Assembly: GCF_019263585.2 (NCBI RefSeq)
Contig: NZ_JADQDF010000001.1
Coordinates: forward strand, 3,534,001-3,598,000
Length of the DNA: 64,000 nt
Source: Pseudonocardia oceani
GTDB lineage: Bacteria > Actinomycetota > Actinomycetes > Mycobacteriales > Pseudonocardiaceae
Direction: 5' to 3'
The notes beneath the pieces are model-generated. The model worked only from the letters and a program-made list of their open reading frames with translations, had not been told where the DNA came from and made no database searches. The position numbers were made by a program, and so were the translations under genes. Within the stretch, counting starts at the first letter, position 1; every line of letters starts with the position of its first letter. Shown here piece by piece: positions 53,358 through 61,309 of the stretch.

Positions 53358-53521
53358 CAGAGGCCGTACCAGCCTTGTCGACGGGTAACTGTCATAATCT
53401 GAATTATCGGCATATCGCGATAGCTCTGCGATATGTCAGTGAGGACATTTTCGTCTACACCGACATCCCGGTCGAACTGTGGGACCGCATCCGCGAGCAC
53501 GCAGTCGTACTTACCCGCTGA
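53345..53521 (+). CDS. Short open frame (58 aa), possible small protein
   Basis: The frame starts at ATG 53345 and ends with a protein-like segment (VSEDIFVYTDIPVELWDRIR, then EHAVVLTR). The first half is poorly conserved in appearance and contains the inverted repeat at 53411-53435. It could be a small protein or the 3' end of a decayed gene. I do not recognise it. Confidence 0.35.
   Translation: MTRPSEAVPALSTGNCHNLNYRHIAIALRYVSEDIFVYTDIPVELWDRIREHAVVLTR
53411..53435. repeat. Perfect 8-bp inverted repeat around a 9-bp spacer
   Basis: CATATCGC and its exact complement GCGATATG flank a 9-bp spacer. Arm length and spacing resemble an operator or a tyrosine-recombinase core site. It lies in an AT-richer patch at the right end of the island, about 240 bp left of the 25-bp direct repeat. 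Confidence 0.45.
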
Positions 53522-53672
53522 GCGCTGGCACGCGGGTCCTCTGCGTACAGCAGCCTGTCGGTGACCACCGCGATCGCCCAAAAGGGCTGACGGGGGTCAC
53601 TTCAGGCCTCTACCAGCCACCTTGTCCACGTCGTGGGTCACTGGAGCAGCTCAAGCCACACCGTTCGACCGT

Positions 53673-53697
53673 GTTTCGCCCCACGAACGGCCCCACG
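53673..53697 (+). repeat. 25-bp direct repeat, right copy
   Basis: This block matches 14255-14279 at 23 of 25 positions in the same orientation. The two copies bracket about 39.4 kb that contains all transfer, IS and defence genes, and only debris follows to the right. The stretch 53522-54082 otherwise contains no gene I can support. Confidence 0.5.
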
Positions 53698-54082
53698 GCG
53701 TCCGAAATGCGGCAGCTATCCCAACGCGCTGTGTCCGATGGCCCGCTCGCCAGCCTCAACCACACGCCAGCCGGCCGAACGGAAGTTAGGTCGGCTGGTG
53801 TCCAGCACCGGAACGAGGGCGAGGTACACATCGTCGCCACCTGACACGCTGCCCATCGTCGCAGCAGCTACCGACCGGCAGCTTGGAAGACCGCCGATCC
53901 GAGTAGACCAGAGCCTCTATCTGCAACTATCGGCACACACCCGGCCACCCCAGCCACTCCGGGCGCCGCCAAACGACTCCGGCTCGTGTCACAAGCCGTG
54001 TCACGCCCCCTGCTGGCGGGGCCACCGAGCGAGGCGCGGCCCCGTCGCAACAGCCGCGTGTGGAGCGGAAGCCTCCAATGAG

Positions 54083-54165
54083 GCGGCTGTGGTCGAGGAT
54101 CTTGTCCCGGACTCGCTCTGGGAGCAGGTCGCACCGCTGCTACGGCCCGCCCTCCGAGGCGGCAG
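54083..54165 (+). pseudogene. N-terminal remnant of an IS5-type transposase
   Basis: About 25 codons read VVEDLVPDSLWEQVAPLLRP, the typical first segment of IS5/IS4811-like transposases. The frame then loses similarity. No inverted repeats or further transposase sequence are visible, so this is a scrap of an old insertion. Confidence 0.5.
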
Positions 54166-54296
54166 CGACGATGGGCAAGTTCGAACGCGTGTGCGATCCT
54201 CTGCGAGTCATCGAGGTCGCTTCCCCCGACCCCGGCTACCGGGCAGTCGCACCGCGGCCCCGGTGTCGGCACGTCCTTGGAGGAGGAGCAAGGCCC

Positions 54297-54614
54297 GTGT
54301 ACAAGCCGTGGTTGTCGACGACGAGCGCGCCGCTGAGGCCGCTGGACCGGCCGGTCTGGGTAGACCTCGACAAGCTCTACGGTGAACCCGACGACTCCAC
54401 GGCTGGCGTCGACGACCCGGATCCGGGCGGCTACCTGAAGGCCACCGGGCGGGTTCCGGGGACGCTGAAGTGGTGGAACCGCGCGGTGGACGGGCGCTGG
54501 TTCGGCCGGGTTGACTTCGCCGTCTGCGACTCCTACGGCGCCGTCCAGGCGTATCACCAGGGCGTGCTGGTGCCAGCCGCCGCGCTCAGCCCCCGCCACA
54601 GCGAGCCCCGCTAG
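54297..54614 (+). CDS. Hypothetical protein (~105 aa)
   Basis: A GTG at 54297 follows GGAGGAGG. The protein reads RPLDRPVWVDLDKLYGEPDD, then VPGTLKWWNRAVDGRWFGRV and DFAVCDSYGAVQAYHQGVLV, with conserved-looking Trp and Asp residues and no membrane segment. I do not recognise the family. Codon use is that of the host, and the ribosome-binding site supports expression. Confidence 0.55.
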   Translation: MYKPWLSTTSAPLRPLDRPVWVDLDKLYGEPDDSTAGVDDPDPGGYLKATGRVPGTLKWWNRAVDGRWFGRVDFAVCDSYGAVQAYHQGVLVPAAALSPRHSEPR

Positions 54615-54710
54615 GCCACACCCGCCCGTGGGCGCCAACTGCGCTGCTCAACGAGGTGGACTCCCTGGCCGGGCACCGCCGAACCCAGCCGCCTCGGCGA
54701 CACTGCTGGA

Positions 54711-55034
54711 GTGGACGAGGCGGACCCTCCCGACCTCCCTGACGACTCGCGGTCCCCCGGTCGAGGGGAGGCCCCGGCTGGGGTGCCGGATGCGGCAGCG
54801 ATTCGGCGTGCTCTGTCCGAGTGCATGACTCTGGCCGACGTCGATGACGCGATGGGCTGGGCGCGGGGCACCGCTCGGCGGCGCCGCTGGCGCGAGCAGG
54901 AGGTGACCCCGGGGACGGCCCGCGGCGGCCGTCACGGACCACCGCGATGCGCGCGCCCCGCGGCGCCGACCGAAGGGACGTGTGTGACCGGCCCCCCGGG
55001 CGGCTCGGTGACCATGTGCACCGGCGTGGGGTAG
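54711..55034 (+). CDS. Hypothetical small basic protein (107 aa)
   Basis: The central part (AAIRRALSECMTLADVDDAM, then GWARGTARRRRWREQE) looks like a short DNA-binding helix-turn-helix with a basic tail. The last third is low-complexity and the stop may lie beyond the real protein. Neighbouring sequence is debris, so expression is doubtful. Confidence 0.35.
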   Translation: MDEADPPDLPDDSRSPGRGEAPAGVPDAAAIRRALSECMTLADVDDAMGWARGTARRRRWREQEVTPGTARGGRHGPPRCARPAAPTEGTCVTGPPGGSVTMCTGVG

Positions 55035-55094
55035 GGCATCACCGTCCTGCTCGAAACCGCTTGACACCGGAGAACCCGATAACCGACTTGGCTC

Positions 55095-55200
55095 ACGACC
55101 ACCTTCGACCTCGACAGCCTGCTCTCGCCCGAGGAGCGCACTGCGCGGGCGCGTGCGCGCGTTCGTCGACGAGCGGATCCGCCCGAACATGTGGGCGCCG
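55095..55200 (+). pseudogene. N-terminal scrap of an acyl-CoA dehydrogenase (glutaryl-CoA dehydrogenase-like)
   Basis: TTFDLDSLLSPEERTARAR is followed after a frame change by VRAFVDERIRPNM, the usual start of a glutaryl-CoA dehydrogenase-type protein. The rest of the enzyme is missing. It sits next to the HMG-CoA-lyase-like gene, so the present right-hand catabolic block may have lost a dehydrogenase here. Confidence 0.55.
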
Positions 55201-55337
55201 AGTCGTGTCCCGCAGGCCGAGCACCTCGTCGACCGTGAGGCGCCAGCTCCAGGCGTACCGACGCCGGCACACGCCGCAGGTCCTGGGTGCGGTATGGCTC
55301 CCGGACGTCGAAATAGGCAGGTGGGTGTATCAGCGAG

Positions 55338-56219
55338 CTATGGGGGTGGAAAGGGGCCGACGCGATACAGCTGGCCGGTGAGCCGGCGGCCGAGGATCGA
55401 CTCCAGCCACTCGGCGACATGGATGACCTCGTCGATGTCGACGCCGGTGTCCACGCCTTCCTTGTCGAGCATGTAGAGCAGGTCCTCGGTGGCGATGTTG
55501 CCGGTGGCCCGGGGCGCGAACGGGCAGCCGCCGATGCCGCCGACGGAGGCGTCGAGGACCGCCACGCCGGCCTCGACGGCGGCGTAGGCGTTGGCGTAGC
55601 CGGTGTTGCGTGTGTTGTGCAGGTGCAGGCCGAGCGGGGTGCCGAGGTGCTCTGCGCCGGCGAGCAGCTTCTTGACCTGGCTCGGGACGCCGACCCCGAT
55701 GGTGTCGGCGAAGACGATCTCGTCGGCGTCGGTGAGCTGCTCGGCGAGGCCGAGCACGCGCGCGGGGTCGACCTGTCCTTCGAAGGGACATCCGAAGGAG
55801 GCAGCCAGGGTCACGGTGGCGCGTCGTCCGTCCTCGTGGGCAGCGGTGACGATGGTGCGGGCCTGCTGCAGGGACTCCTGCACCGAGCGGCCCTGGTTGC
55901 GCTGGTTGAAGGTCTCGGTCACGCAGAAGGCGACATGGACCTCCTCGCAGGAGGTCGCGCGCAGCCGCTCGTAGCCTCGGTCGTTGAGGACGAGCGCCGC
56001 CCGGGTCAGGTTCTCCCCGGGGGTGACCGCGGCGAGGACCTCCTCGGCGCCGGCCATCTGCGGGACGCGCTCGGGATTGACGAAGCTCGCTGCTTCGACC
56101 CGGGGGACCCCGGTGCGGGCCATCCGGTTCGCGAGTTCGGCGCGGATGTCGGGGGCGAGTACGTCGGGCTCGTTCTGCAGCCCGTCGCGGGGTCCAACTT
56201 CACAGATCGCTACGGCCAT
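55338..56219 (-). CDS. Hydroxymethylglutaryl-CoA lyase family protein
   Basis: The 293-residue protein has the HMGL-like TIM-barrel signatures GPRDGLQNE (metal and catalytic residues, from residue 9), GLHLHNTRNTGYAN (metal-binding His near 199-201) and the active-site loop GGIGGCPFAPRATGN with Cys232. These enzymes cleave 3-hydroxy-3-methylglutaryl-CoA-type substrates to acetyl-CoA or a related thioester plus a ketone or keto acid. The ATG at 56219 was chosen by the family start. It is the last gene of the SDR-RibBA-reductase-monooxygenase group. With the CaiB CoA-transferase nearby, it probably finishes degradation of a branched hydroxy acid. The true substrate may differ from HMG-CoA. Confidence 0.88.
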   Translation of the reverse strand: MAVAICEVGPRDGLQNEPDVLAPDIRAELANRMARTGVPRVEAASFVNPERVPQMAGAEEVLAAVTPGENLTRAALVLNDRGYERLRATSCEEVHVAFCVTETFNQRNQGRSVQESLQQARTIVTAAHEDGRRATVTLAASFGCPFEGQVDPARVLGLAEQLTDADEIVFADTIGVGVPSQVKKLLAGAEHLGTPLGLHLHNTRNTGYANAYAAVEAGVAVLDASVGGIGGCPFAPRATGNIATEDLLYMLDKEGVDTGVDIDEVIHVAEWLESILGRRLTGQLYRVGPFPPP

Positions 56220-56348
56220 GGGGCTCTCCTCCGCCGAGGGGGCCGGCAGCGCCACCCGGCGCTGTGTGACCGGGTGCCGCGGCCGAGGACGACGGCGACC
56301 ACACCGTGGCCGCCGTCGTCGGTCGGATGTGTCGATGCCGGATGCGGC

Positions 56349-57524
56349 TCAGTGGCGCAGGCCGGCCTGCTTGAGCAGCGGCATGACGTTGTCGCCGAAG
56401 TAGTCCATCTCCTCGTGGTAGTCGAGCATTCCCATGATCATCCCGTCCATGCCGCCGGTCTCGTGGAGGCGCTGCATCTCCTCGGCGACCTGCTCCGGGG
56501 TGCCGACGATCGGGTAGCCGCCCCAGCCGGCGATGAAGCGCTCCTGGTAGGTCTCGATCTGCGAGGTGAAGGACTCGCTCTGCATGCCGAGCACCTTCAT
56601 GACGTTGTTCGCGCAGTCCCGGTCGCCCATGTCGACGATGTGCTGGAAGTCCCGCTTGGCCTCGTCCTCGGTGTCCCGGCAGACGATCAGGCCGTAGGTC
56701 ATGGTCTGGATCTCGCGCTGGTAGTCCTCGCGCGCCTTGGCCTTGAGCTGGGAGGTGTAGTCGTTCATCGTCTCGACGGTGTCCAGCGCGGCGAAGTTGA
56801 CGTCGACGTTGCGGGCGGAGAACTCGATGCCCGACTTCGAGTTGCCCGCGTTGATCAGCGCGGGCCGCGGTGCCTGGTACGGCTTGGGGTAGGACTCGAC
56901 GTCGAGGCTGTTGAAGTCCTCGGTGACGAAGTCGAAGGAGCCCTCTTCGGTCCACAGCTTCAGGACGAAGTCGAGCCACTGCTGGCCGTAGCCGTAGCGG
57001 TCGTCGTGCTCCCGCTGCTCGGCCCCGAACATCTCCATCTCGGGGGTGAACCAGCCCATGACGAGGTTGAGGCCGAAGCGGCCCCGGGAGACGTGGTCCG
57101 CGGTGGCGGCCATCTTGGCCGCGACGATCGGGTGCACGGTCGGCAGGTGGGAGGTGGCGAAGATGCCGATGTTCTCGGTGAGGGCGGCGAGGCCGGTCGC
57201 CCAGGTGTAGGTCTCGAAGCAGGTGCCGTTGAAGTTGGAGGTGCTGCCGAAACCCCGCCAGCGCGCGACCGGGACGAGGGCCTCGAAGCCGAGCCGGTCG
57301 GCCTTCTGCGCGATCTTGAGCGTGTGCTCCCAGGTCGCCTCGTAGGTGGTTTCGGCGTGGCTGATGGTCATGCCGTAGGAGCAGTTGGAGGCGAACAGCC
57401 CGAGCTTGAGGGGCTGGTCGTTGAAGATGGGGTGGGTGGTGCGTCCGTCGACCAGCGGCTTGCGCTGGTTCTCCGGGCGCTGGGTGGCGGGGACGAGGCC
57501 CAATCGTTCGGCGGCGCTGGTCAC
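56349..57524 (-). CDS. LLM-class flavin-dependent monooxygenase (RutA/SfnG-like group)
   Basis: The 391-residue protein shows the luciferase-like TIM-barrel pattern: LKLGLFASNCSYGMTISHAE, then ADRLGFEALVPVARWRGFG, LTENIGIFATSHLPTVHPIV and GRFGLNLVMGWFTPEMEMFG. It most resembles the FMNH2-dependent group that includes pyrimidine and sulfone monooxygenases. It needs reduced flavin, which the flavin reductase 156 bp upstream can supply. It probably carries out the oxygenation or ring/C-S/C-N cleavage that opens the pathway. The substrate is unknown. Confidence 0.88.
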   Translation of the reverse strand: MTSAAERLGLVPATQRPENQRKPLVDGRTTHPIFNDQPLKLGLFASNCSYGMTISHAETTYEATWEHTLKIAQKADRLGFEALVPVARWRGFGSTSNFNGTCFETYTWATGLAALTENIGIFATSHLPTVHPIVAAKMAATADHVSRGRFGLNLVMGWFTPEMEMFGAEQREHDDRYGYGQQWLDFVLKLWTEEGSFDFVTEDFNSLDVESYPKPYQAPRPALINAGNSKSGIEFSARNVDVNFAALDTVETMNDYTSQLKAKAREDYQREIQTMTYGLIVCRDTEDEAKRDFQHIVDMGDRDCANNVMKVLGMQSESFTSQIETYQERFIAGWGGYPIVGTPEQVAEEMQRLHETGGMDGMIMGMLDYHEEMDYFGDNVMPLLKQAGLRH

Positions 57525-57680
57525 GGGTGCTCCTCGGGATGTCGGTCGTGTGAAGTCGTGTGTGTGAACTGGTCGTCGGGGGTGCGCTGGTGGATCAGGT
57601 CTGCGGCTGCAGGGCGGCTTCCGGGTCCGGGCCGGCGTCGGCGTCGGGGTCGGCCCCGACGCCCGGTCCGGATGCCGGGG

Positions 57681-58196
57681 TCATGACGCCTCTTCCACCC
57701 GGAGGGCGCTCTGCAACCCGTAGGCACCGCGGTGGAACAGCAGCGGGGTTCGGGCGGTGTCAGTGCCGAGGTCGATCACCGACGAGACGACCACGGTGTG
57801 GTCGCCGCCGTCGTACTCGGCCCACAGCTCACAGTCGATCCAGGCCACGACCCCGCCGAGGACCGGAGCGCCCTGCAGGCTCGGACGCCACTCGATCCCG
57901 GCGAACTTGTCGGTGCCGGACCGGGCGAAGGCGTTCGACACGTCGGCCTGGTCGTCGGCGAGCACGTTGATGCAGAAGCGGTGTGCGTCGCGGACCCTGG
58001 GCCAGCTGCTCGAGGTGCGCGCCGGGGCGAAGCTCACCAGCGGCGGGTCCAGGGACAGCGACGCGAAGGACTGGCAGGTGAAGCCGACCGGCCCGTCCGG
58101 GCCGATCGCGGTGATCACCGTGACGCCGGAGCAGAAGTGACCGAGGACGTCGCGCATCGATGCGGCATCGACGAGGGGTGGCTGCGGGTGGGTCAT
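57681..58196 (-). CDS. Flavin reductase (HpaC/DIM6-NTAB family)
   Basis: The 171-residue protein has the split-barrel motifs FCSGVTVITAIGPDGPVGFT, CQSFASLSLDPPLVSFAP and RFCINVLADDQADVSNAFA of NAD(P)H:flavin oxidoreductases. These supply FMNH2 or FADH2 to two-component monooxygenases. It lies between RibBA and the LLM monooxygenase on the same strand, which fits exactly. Its ATG overlaps the stop of a 14-codon leader frame. Confidence 0.9.
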   Translation of the reverse strand: MTHPQPPLVDAASMRDVLGHFCSGVTVITAIGPDGPVGFTCQSFASLSLDPPLVSFAPARTSSSWPRVRDAHRFCINVLADDQADVSNAFARSGTDKFAGIEWRPSLQGAPVLGGVVAWIDCELWAEYDGGDHTVVVSSVIDLGTDTARTPLLFHRGAYGLQSALRVEEAS

Positions 58197-58240
58197 CAGG
58201 CCTCCGCACAGTCGCGGAGGCGCAGGACGGAGGTGCTCAT
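58196..58240 (-). other. Possible 14-codon leader peptide with hairpin upstream of the flavin reductase
   Basis: A short frame MSTSVLRLRDCAEA ends in TGATG, sharing one base with the ATG of the flavin reductase. A GAAGGGA ribosome-binding sequence precedes it. Inside it CCTCCGC and GCGGAGG (58201-58207, 58214-58220) form a perfect 7-bp stem. It could be a translational leader or merely an intercistronic hairpin. Confidence 0.35.
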
Positions 58241-58266
58241 CGCGGGCTGTCCCTTCACAGGAGTCG

Positions 58267-59493
58267 TCAGGCGCCGGTGGCGGTCGGGGGCAGGTGCAGC
58301 AGGTGGCCCATCCGGTCCCGCTTGGTGCGCAGGTAGGCGAGGTTGTCCGGGGTGACGGCGGTGGGGGAGCCGACGCGGCCGACGACCTCGAGGCCGAAGC
58401 CGTCGAGGCCCCCGTACTTGTGCGGGTTGTTGGTGATCAGCCGCAGCCGGGTCACGCCGAGGTCGGCGAGGACCGCGGCACCGATGCCGTACTCGCGGCT
58501 GTCGACGGGTAGCCCCAGCTCGAGGTTGGCGTCGACGGTGTCGCGACCGTGCTCCTGGAGTGCGTAGGCGCGCAGCTTGTGCCCGAGCCCGATCCCGCGC
58601 CCCTCGTGGCCGCGCAGGTAGACCAGCACCCCGACCCCCGCGTCGGCGATCATCTCCAGTGACTGCTCCAGCTGGGCGCCGCAGTCGCAACGCCGTGATC
58701 CGAACAGATCGCCGGTGAGGCACTCGCTGTGCACCCGCACGAGCGCGCCCTCGGCCCGGGCGACGCCGGAGGTCGGGTCGCCGTGCACCAGTGCGAGGTG
58801 CTCGATCCCGTCGAGCAGCGATTCGTAGGCGACGGCCCGGAACGTGCCGGCGTCGGTGGGCAGCGTGGCTTCACCGCTGCGCCGGACGAGCGCCTCGGTG
58901 GTGCGGCGGTGGCCGATCAGCTCGGCGACCGACAGGACGGGAAGTTCGTGGCGGGCGGCGAACGCGGCGATCGCGTCCCCGGCCAGCGGGACGCCGTTGT
59001 CATCGACGAGCTCGGTGATGACGCCGACGTCGTCGCGGCCGGCCAGGCGCAGCAGATCGACCGCCGCCTCGGTGTGACCGGGCCGCTTCAGGACACCACC
59101 TCGCCGGGCCCGCAGCGGGAAGACGTGGCCCGGTCGGCGCAGCTCCTCGGGGCGGGTCCCGACGTCGGCGAGCGCCGTGACGGTCGTGCAGCGGTCGGCC
59201 GCCGAGATCCCCGTACCGACCGAGACGTGGTCGACCGTCACCGTGAACGCAGTCCGGTGGAGGTCGGTGCTGTCCTCGACCATCAACGGCAGGCCGAGCG
59301 TGTCGGCCCGCTCGTCGGTGAGCGCCACGCACACGATCCCGCTGCCGTACCGCAGGAAGAACGCCATGGCCTGCGCGGTCATGGCGTCGGCGGCCATGAC
59401 GAGGTCGCCCTCGTTCTCCCGGTCGCTGTCGTCGGCGACCACGACCATCTGCCCGGCCGCCAGGGCGGTCAGTGCTGCGGCGATGCGGCTCAC
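58267..59493 (-). CDS. ribBA: Bifunctional RibBA: 3,4-dihydroxy-2-butanone-4-phosphate synthase / GTP cyclohydrolase II
   Basis: The 408-residue protein has an N-terminal RibB domain with DDSDRENEGD (residues 21-30) and RRPGHVFPLRAR. The C-terminal RibA domain contains the zinc site SECLTGDLFGSRRCDCGAQL and RGHEGRGIGLGHK. It provides both entry steps of riboflavin synthesis. The GTG at 59493 has GAGGAG just upstream; a GTG at 59505 is the alternative. Embedding a riboflavin-precursor enzyme beside a flavin reductase and a flavin monooxygenase suggests that the pathway raises its own flavin supply. Confidence 0.92.
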   Translation of the reverse strand: MSRIAAALTALAAGQMVVVADDSDRENEGDLVMAADAMTAQAMAFFLRYGSGIVCVALTDERADTLGLPLMVEDSTDLHRTAFTVTVDHVSVGTGISAADRCTTVTALADVGTRPEELRRPGHVFPLRARRGGVLKRPGHTEAAVDLLRLAGRDDVGVITELVDDNGVPLAGDAIAAFAARHELPVLSVAELIGHRRTTEALVRRSGEATLPTDAGTFRAVAYESLLDGIEHLALVHGDPTSGVARAEGALVRVHSECLTGDLFGSRRCDCGAQLEQSLEMIADAGVGVLVYLRGHEGRGIGLGHKLRAYALQEHGRDTVDANLELGLPVDSREYGIGAAVLADLGVTRLRLITNNPHKYGGLDGFGLEVVGRVGSPTAVTPDNLAYLRTKRDRMGHLLHLPPTATGA

Positions 59494-59617
59494 GGGGCTC
59501 CTCACGGACGATGAGTGATAGCGGGGCGGTGTGCCCTACGGAGGACTGGTCGGATGCAGCGCTGCGGAGCGCGGCCGCGCGGCACCGGGCCGGCCGCCGC
59601 GTGGCCGCGGGCACACC

Positions 59618-60376
59618 TCAGCGGGTGGAGTAGCCGCCGTCGACGTTGATGACCGCGCCGGTCATGAACCCGGCCTCGTCACTGGCGAGCCACAGTGCCA
59701 GCGAGACGACCTCCTCCGGCCGGCCGAGCCGGCCGGTGAGGTGCTCGTGGTTCCAGGTCTCGAAGATCTCGTCGCGGTTGGACATGTCCTTCGTGAAGTT
59801 GCGCGGCATCGAGGTGTCGACGACGCCGGGGCAGATCGCGTTGACGCGGATGTCCGGCGCGAGCTCGACGGCCGCGACCCGGGAGAAGTGTGCGGCCGCG
59901 GCCTTCGCCGCGCCGTAGGCGCCCATGTTCTCGAACGCGACGACTCCCCCGATGGAGGACACGTTGATGATCGAGCCCTTCCGCCCGCTCATCAGCGGGA
60001 CGAAGGCCTTCGTGGCGAGGAAGATGCTCTTGGAGTTGATCCTCTCGACGAAGGCCCACTCCTCCTCGCTGGTCTCCAGGATCGGCTTGCCCATGATGAT
60101 CCCGGCGTTGTTGTAGAGCACGTCGACCGCGCCGAACTCGGCCTTCGCGGTCTCCGCCAACGCGGAGATGCTCGCGGCCGAGGTCACGTCGACCTCGGCG
60201 AAGCGGAAGTCGAGGCCCTCGTCCTTCAGCGTGGCTTCCAGCTCCTTGCCGGCCGCGCCGTTGAGGTCCGCGCCGAGCACTCGCGCGCCTTCCCCGCAGA
60301 ACATGCGGGAGGCGGCCTGCCCCATGCCGCCGGCGGCGCCGGTGATCACAATGTTCTTGCCGTCCAGCTTGCCCAT
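59618..60376 (-). CDS. SDR-family oxidoreductase
   Basis: The 252-residue protein has the cofactor motif TGAAGGMGQA (residues 12-21), NNAG at about 89-92, catalytic Ser in INVSSIGG and the Tyr154/Lys158 pair in YGAAK, ending ALWLASDEAGFMTGAVINVD. An Asp at the end of the second strand (GADLNG) favours NAD(H). It is the first gene of the minus-strand group and probably oxidises an alcohol intermediate. Confidence 0.9.
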   Translation of the reverse strand: MGKLDGKNIVITGAAGGMGQAASRMFCGEGARVLGADLNGAAGKELEATLKDEGLDFRFAEVDVTSAASISALAETAKAEFGAVDVLYNNAGIIMGKPILETSEEEWAFVERINSKSIFLATKAFVPLMSGRKGSIINVSSIGGVVAFENMGAYGAAKAAAAHFSRVAAVELAPDIRVNAICPGVVDTSMPRNFTKDMSNRDEIFETWNHEHLTGRLGRPEEVVSLALWLASDEAGFMTGAVINVDGGYSTR

Positions 60377-60792
60377 CTTCGCCTCGAATCCTCAGTGCCG
60401 ATGTCCTCTGTGGATGCGCCTGCCGATGGGACTCGTATTACACGCGGCCCCTGCGACGCGATCATGTGTATGCAACAGGTTGCTCGGTGCCGTGTCAACC
60501 GCCACTCTCCTGAGAGGTACTTCTTGGGGTAGCGGCTCGTGTGTGCACATCAGGCAGGGCTTGGCTGGAACGCAGGTCTCGCGCCCCAGGATTCAGGGCG
60601 CACATTCGTGCACTTCAAAGGGCTTTGCTCGTCCGGGGGCGTCCGGGGGCGATTGGATCTAGATGTCGCATTGCTGCATACATCGCGCACCTCACGGCCG
60701 TCCGACTTGACAGATCATCTGTGGACGGTTTGCATACATCTCACCAACCGAGGCTCAAGTCACACACCCCGATGTCGAGGAGATCCACAGCT
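60377..60792. promoter_or_regulatory. Divergent promoter region with TGCATAC operators for the GntR/FCD regulator
   Basis: This 416-bp gap separates the two divergent operons. TGTATGCA (60467-60474) and TGCATACAT (60675-60683 and 60731-60739) repeat a motif of the kind bound by FCD-type GntR regulators. TTGACA (60707-60712) lies 17 bp before TTGCAT (60730-60735), so the third site covers the -10 region of the GlcG-like gene. On the minus strand a TAATAC -10-like hexamer precedes the SDR gene. No gene is seen here. Confidence 0.6.
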
Positions 60793-61230
60793 ATGGCGAA
60801 CACCTACAACCGACCCTCGATCACGCTCGAGCTGGCCCAGGAGATCGTGAACCGGGCGGTCGCCCAGGCCGTCGAGGACGGCGGTGCGTTCGTCGTGTCC
60901 GTCGTCGACGAGTCCGGCGTCCAGAAGGCATTCGCCCGGATGGATGGCGCTCCGCTGCTCTCGGTGCAGGTCGCCCAGGACAAGGCCTACACCGCGGCCG
61001 GCTTCGCCATGCCCACCGACGGCTGGTTTGATTTCATCAAGGGCGACGAGCCGCTGCGCGTCGGAGCCCCGACCGGCATCGATCGCCTGGTCATCTTCGG
61101 CGGCGGGTACCCCCTCACGATCGACGGCGCGGTCATCGGGGGCATCGGCGTGAGCGGAGGCCACTACAGCCAGGACATGGCCGTCGCCCAGGCCGGGTTG
61201 CGCGCACTCGAAGCCGCGACCACCGCCTGA
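60793..61230 (+). CDS. GlcG/HbpS-family protein
   Basis: The 145-residue protein begins with ITLELAQEIVNRAVAQAVED and contains VVSVVDESGVQKAFARMDGA, AYTAAGFAMPT and GGYPLTIDGAVIGGIGVSGG, the standard GlcG (DUF336) pattern. The family includes heme-binding HbpS and many small proteins beside catabolic genes. GGAG lies upstream of the ATG at 60793. It opens the plus-strand operon. Its biochemical role is unknown. Confidence 0.88.
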   Translation: MANTYNRPSITLELAQEIVNRAVAQAVEDGGAFVVSVVDESGVQKAFARMDGAPLLSVQVAQDKAYTAAGFAMPTDGWFDFIKGDEPLRVGAPTGIDRLVIFGGGYPLTIDGAVIGGIGVSGGHYSQDMAVAQAGLRALEAATTA

Positions 61231-61309
61231 GCGCGGCGCCCGGCCCCGGGACAAGAGGGGCCGAGCACCGGGGCACCGACGCAGACGAGAGCCAGACCGA
61301 GGAGACGAT

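Noticed and set aside
60626-60650. Tandem GTCCGGGGGC repeat upstream of the GlcG-like gene
   Set aside because: There are only two copies, with no relation to promoter elements, so it is probably chance in GC-rich DNA.
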